From contig JAJSPD010000114.1 of NCBI GenBank assembly GCA_021307315.1, positions 1-64,000 on the forward strand: a stretch of DNA of 64,000 nt, given 5' to 3'. Shown one piece after another: positions 60,570-64,000 of this stretch (the first letter of the stretch is position 1; each line of letters begins with the position of its first letter). The notes below the pieces were generated by a model that saw nothing but the letters and a program-made list of their open reading frames with translations, had not been told where the DNA came from and searched no databases. Origin of the DNA: Bisporella sp. PMI_857 (taxonomy: Eukaryota > Ascomycota > Leotiomycetes > Helotiales > Helotiaceae). The position numbers and the translations under genes are program-made.

Positions 60570-62653
60570 ATGAATTTCTTTTTGCTCTCCCTTCTTCTTC
60601 CCAATGCGGTCATTGGCGCGGCTATTGACAATAATAACAATGTCGGCAAGCGCGTCAAGACGACCAGCGGTTTCGTGACAGGTCATCCAGCTCCAAACGC
60701 CTCACAGGTGTCTGAGTATCTCGGCATCAGGTACGCGAAGCCGCCGGTAGGAGCGCTGAGGTTTGCGCCGCCGTTGGCATATGTGAATCCTGGTGGAACA
60801 GTGGATGGGTCAAATTTCGTGAGTTAAGGTTAATGCCCAAAATACTTGGACAAACCCCTTCCCCGTTCTTAAAAGATTGCTGACCCAGCCCTGCTTATCT
60901 GCCTTCCAGTCACCGTAAGCAAGCAGGCCCAACACCGTGGTTAAGCTTTCCAGTCAACATTTCCGCCCCTGCCCGCTCCGTGCCCCAATATCCTGGGTAA
61001 TGCTAATACTAATGCTATTGCGAATGCTAACTGGTAACCTTTAATCGGCGCAGTGACTGTCCGGCAAACACCCTTCCCCTTTCAAGCGTCAATCTCACCG
61101 GCTTCCCCACAAATGCACGCAACATCTTCTTGATGCTTGATCAAGTTGGCAACACTCAGAGCGAGGACTGTCTATCACTTAACGTCTGGACAAAACACCG
61201 AGCCGGAAAGAAGAAGGCGGTTCTCTTGTGGCTCTATGGTGGCTGTGGGTTTCCCCTCCCCCTCCAAATATCGCGAAGGGGAGAAAAAGAACGAGGCTAA
61301 CCGACCTACAGCCTACCAAGTAGGCACATCACACGCATCCGTATCCTCTGGTCAACACCTCGCGGATACCGAAGACATTGTTGTAGTTTCTATAAAGTAA
61401 GCTAAGCTACTCACTCCTCAACTCGACTATTGAAAAAAGTCAACACCCAAACCCACGCCCACGCTGACCTGAATCCCTCATTTTACAGCTACCGTCTCAA
61501 CATTTTTGGCTTCCCCGGCCTCCCCGGCCACCCTCAGAATGTTGGATTGCAGGACCAGCGCCTAGCGGTTGAATGGGTGCGCGATAATATCGCCGCCTTC
61601 AACGGCGACCCCAACCGCATTACCCTCGTTGGCAACAGCGCGGGTGCGTCAAGTGCAGATATGTACTCGTACGCCTACACTCAAGACCCGATCGTCGGGG
61701 GCTTAATACTACAGAGTGGGACCGCAACCGCGTTCAATATCACGCAGCACCACAACCTTGCAGCCTGGTGGTTCACGTCTGCGCAGCTGGGATGCGGAGC
61801 CCAAGGGAGTGTAGGGCTGGAAGCGAGCCTGAGTTGCGTGAGGGGGAAGTCCTTCACCGACGTCCTAGCCGCCTCCGCGTTGGCACCTGCGAACTCGAAT
61901 TTCCTAGGAGCCTTTGCCCCAACCATCGATGAGACGCTCGTATTCAGTGACTATGAAGCCAGGAGTCTAGCGGGGAATTTTACCCAAGTAGTAAGAACCC
62001 CCACCTTTCCTTGGTTTATTGCCTCCCTGCTGATGCCCCCCCTTCACTCAGCCCGTGCTTATTGGTAACACCGACCACGAAGTCGGATTCCTCGGCCTCG
62101 TCGCACCAGCCGTTTATGCCGCCCTCGGCCCCGTTGGCCGCACCGCCTACAGCCTCAACTACTTCGAATGTCCTACTGCCAAGGCCGCCTTCTTCCGCGC
62201 TCTCCACGGAGTACCTACCTGGCGATATCGCTGGTTCGGCCAGTACCCCAACACCTTCCTTTACCCGGGCTCGGGTGCCTGGCACGAGAGTGAAATCGGG
62301 TTCGTGTTTGGCACCGTGGAGGAAATGACGCAGGAAGCGAATGTGCCGGTGGAGGACAAGATGCAGCAATATATCATGGATGCCTGGGCGGGGTTTGCAC
62401 GAGAGCCGAAGAACGCCTTGAGGAAACTGGGATGGCCAAGGTATCAGGCTAATGGTATAAGCTCCTATTTACACTAATCCTTACTCTTAGGCAGTTTTCT
62501 TTCCTTGACGGACCATTTTTCTACCTATGATCAACATTTGCTGATTGCAGCTTTTTAGGGCAAACACTTGTTCAGCTTGGGAACGGTAATGAGACTACTG
62601 CTTCATTTGCGTCCCCGATCACTTTCGATGCTGCCTGTGCTTTCATAGGGTAA
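60570..62653 (+). CDS. Secreted type B carboxylesterase
   Basis: Exons 60570-60818, 60910-60914, 61054-61244, 61312-61396, 61489-61987, 62052-62454, 62559-62653 (508 aa). An N-terminal signal peptide precedes the family start (TTSGFVTGHPAP, EYLGIRYAKPPVGALRF). SEDCLSLNVWT, the nucleophile elbow GNSAG (Ser about residue 227; GESAG is commoner) and the catalytic His in GAWHESEIGFVFG are all present. A 5-nt exon (TCACC) between good splice sites is required to keep the frame and gives NFSPDCPAN, the expected first-disulfide region. It would hydrolyse esters such as lipids or plant phenolic esters outside the cell. Without the micro-exon the gene would be broken at its second exon. Confidence 0.8.
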
Positions 62654-63470
62654 AGTACGGGTCTTTAAGCAGAGGGTGAAGATGAATTTCCTTATTAGGA
62701 GTGCGTGGGCGTGGAGATGCCAAACGTATAGAGAGAGCTTAACTACTTAATATTTAATATAGAATAAAAGGTTCTATAAAATAAATCTGTCTATAAATAA
62801 AATGTGCCCAGATGTACTAGGTCCCCGAAATCATACACATTTGTGGCATAGCTACCATCGATGTTATCAGTAGTATGTACAGTGTAAAAAGTCAGAACCA
62901 TATTTTAGCGAGCCGTTCAACATTTAAAAGCGAGTAGAGGTATTTTTGACGTGTTTTGTACAAAATGTACAAAGTACTGCAGTAATACTGAAGTAATCGT
63001 GGAAGAAAACTTGATAATTAATCAAATAGTGCGTGTAAGGGTCAAAATTTTATGCTCCTAATGCCACAGGCTACCAATTATTATGAAGATAAAGATTCAA
63101 GGCTTTTCTGGCACTCAAAGAAACTGTGCTCTGGAAGACGGTTTTAAAAGGTCCAAGTTTTAACGCTTTACATTAGCCACCGATACAGCAGCGATTAATG
63201 AGGCTCTTCTACTGCTAGTCATTACCCCCGTACCATCCAGAAACCTTATTCGCCTTACCAGCCATTTTCTTATCTATGAATAGCAGCTAAATCTAGCAGG
63301 AAGTATAATTTCTAGTTGCATTGCAGCCACCAGATAAACAAAAGTTAGCTTAGCGGCCAAGTCCAGGACGCTTTGCTTTTCATCCGGCACAAACTAAAAC
63401 GCTGTCCAAAGCAACCCATGTTATTTTACACCTTGGCTCAATTATACTTGTTAGCCAGCTCAAATCATAC
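62654..63470. other. AT-rich intergenic stretch
   Basis: No coding-like frame, repeat unit or RNA gene is seen downstream of the carboxylesterase. Confidence 0.35.
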
Positions 63471-63832
63471 TGTTGGTAGCTATTTGGACGTAGTTATGAT
63501 CATGGGACGCTCGTCCCAGGACTCGGCTTCCTATGTAACAACCAGTATGCCCAAGGCGCGGCACGAAGGTCATGGCACAGGAGCAAGGGATGGCGATCAG
63601 GGTATGAGGGGTTTCAGAGCCGATACGGAGGAGAGTCGGAGTCGCCTATATAAAGGGCCTGCTCCTACTCTCTACAGTTGTTCCTCATGTTTTTGTATCC
63701 TTCGTAGATAGACCTATAAGGCAATCACTATCAGCCTATTGTACGCACTCCCATATGCCTCTATTCTAGCCCGTGATTCCTTGCGTCGTTACATCCTAGA
63801 GCACGCACGCACCCTGGGTTCATGATCGTGAC
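63471..63832 (+). mobile_element. Possible solo LTR or retroelement remnant
   Basis: The stretch starts with TGTTGG and ends GTGACA, holds a TATATAAAGG promoter-like box at 63646-63655 followed by a pyrimidine-rich start region, and contains no gene, as expected of a fungal LTR. I could not find matching target-site duplications, and no internal retroelement proteins lie inside the window, so this is tentative. Confidence 0.3.
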
Positions 63833-63910
63833 ACTTTTATTTTTAATATATATATACCATATAAAACGTTTATAATTCCTAAATTCTTAAAACTTCGCAA
63901 ACTTATAACT

Positions 63911-63922
63911 GGGGGGGGGGGG
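63911..63922 (+). repeat. Run of 12 G
   Basis: A homopolymer of twelve G in an otherwise AT-rich right edge. It may be a true microsatellite or an assembly-sensitive site. Confidence 0.6.
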
Positions 63923-64000
63923 TTGCTTTTTTTGGTAGCTGTTACTATAACAAACGTATAAATAATTCGTTTATACTACTAACAAAACAGTTTCACTTGT

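Noticed and set aside
1..64000. Polyketide or peptide synthetase cluster, CRISPR array, rRNA genes
   Set aside because: No ketosynthase, adenylation or terpene-synthase motifs, no regularly spaced direct repeats with unique spacers, and no rRNA-like stretch were seen; the organism is eukaryotic.

Overview
The window looks like nuclear DNA of a filamentous ascomycete (Pezizomycotina). Most genes are broken by introns of about 40-140 nt with GT..AG ends, and two introns use GC..AG. The gene content (a NACHT/STAND protein, GH78 rhamnosidase, RTA1 exporter, Zn2Cys6 and bZIP regulators, many MFS carriers) is typical of that group. I cannot fix the class or species. I rebuilt 18 spliced genes so that exon phases agree and the total coding length is a multiple of three; nearly all gaps between neighbouring open frames are introns and not damage.

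Layout. 1-1.2 kb carries a dispersed 15-nt repeat. 1.5-4.9 kb is a STAND protein (DUF7708-NACHT-C2H2 zinc fingers). 4.9-7.1 kb has no gene. 7.1-10.2 kb (-) is a sterol-glucosyltransferase-like protein and 10.8-13.4 kb (+) a secreted GH78 alpha-L-rhamnosidase. From 15.1 to 35.0 kb lies a group with a sphingoid-base theme: an AATase-family acyltransferase (the family of yeast Sli1), an RTA1/Rsb1-type exporter, sphingosine-1-phosphate lyase, a Zn2Cys6 regulator sharing a promoter region with the lyase, a dead class II aldolase gene, a FLVCR-like MFS carrier, a long-chain-base kinase and a DHA1 drug-efflux MFS carrier. From 35 to 41 kb is a decayed zone with an internally deleted relic copy of that MFS gene, a small secreted cysteine protein, a 160-bp tandem repeat and a TPR relic.

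41.2-55.7 kb is denser: a Rim2-like mitochondrial carrier, a tiny CxxCxG-repeat protein, an amino-acid permease divergent from an aldo-keto reductase carrying an unusual N-terminal domain, a Zn2Cys6 factor, a TIGR04076-like protein and a bZIP factor with a large C-terminal region. At 57.0-58.7 kb is a second FLVCR-like MFS gene, paralogous to the one at 27.8-29.6 kb. At 60.6-62.7 kb is a secreted type B carboxylesterase that seems to need a 5-nt micro-exon. The right edge holds LTR-like sequence.

Main proposal: the 15-35 kb genes could together acetylate, export, phosphorylate and cleave sphingoid bases or sphinganine-like antifungals, that is, a tolerance or catabolic cluster. The individual families are recognised with good confidence; that they work as one system is inference.
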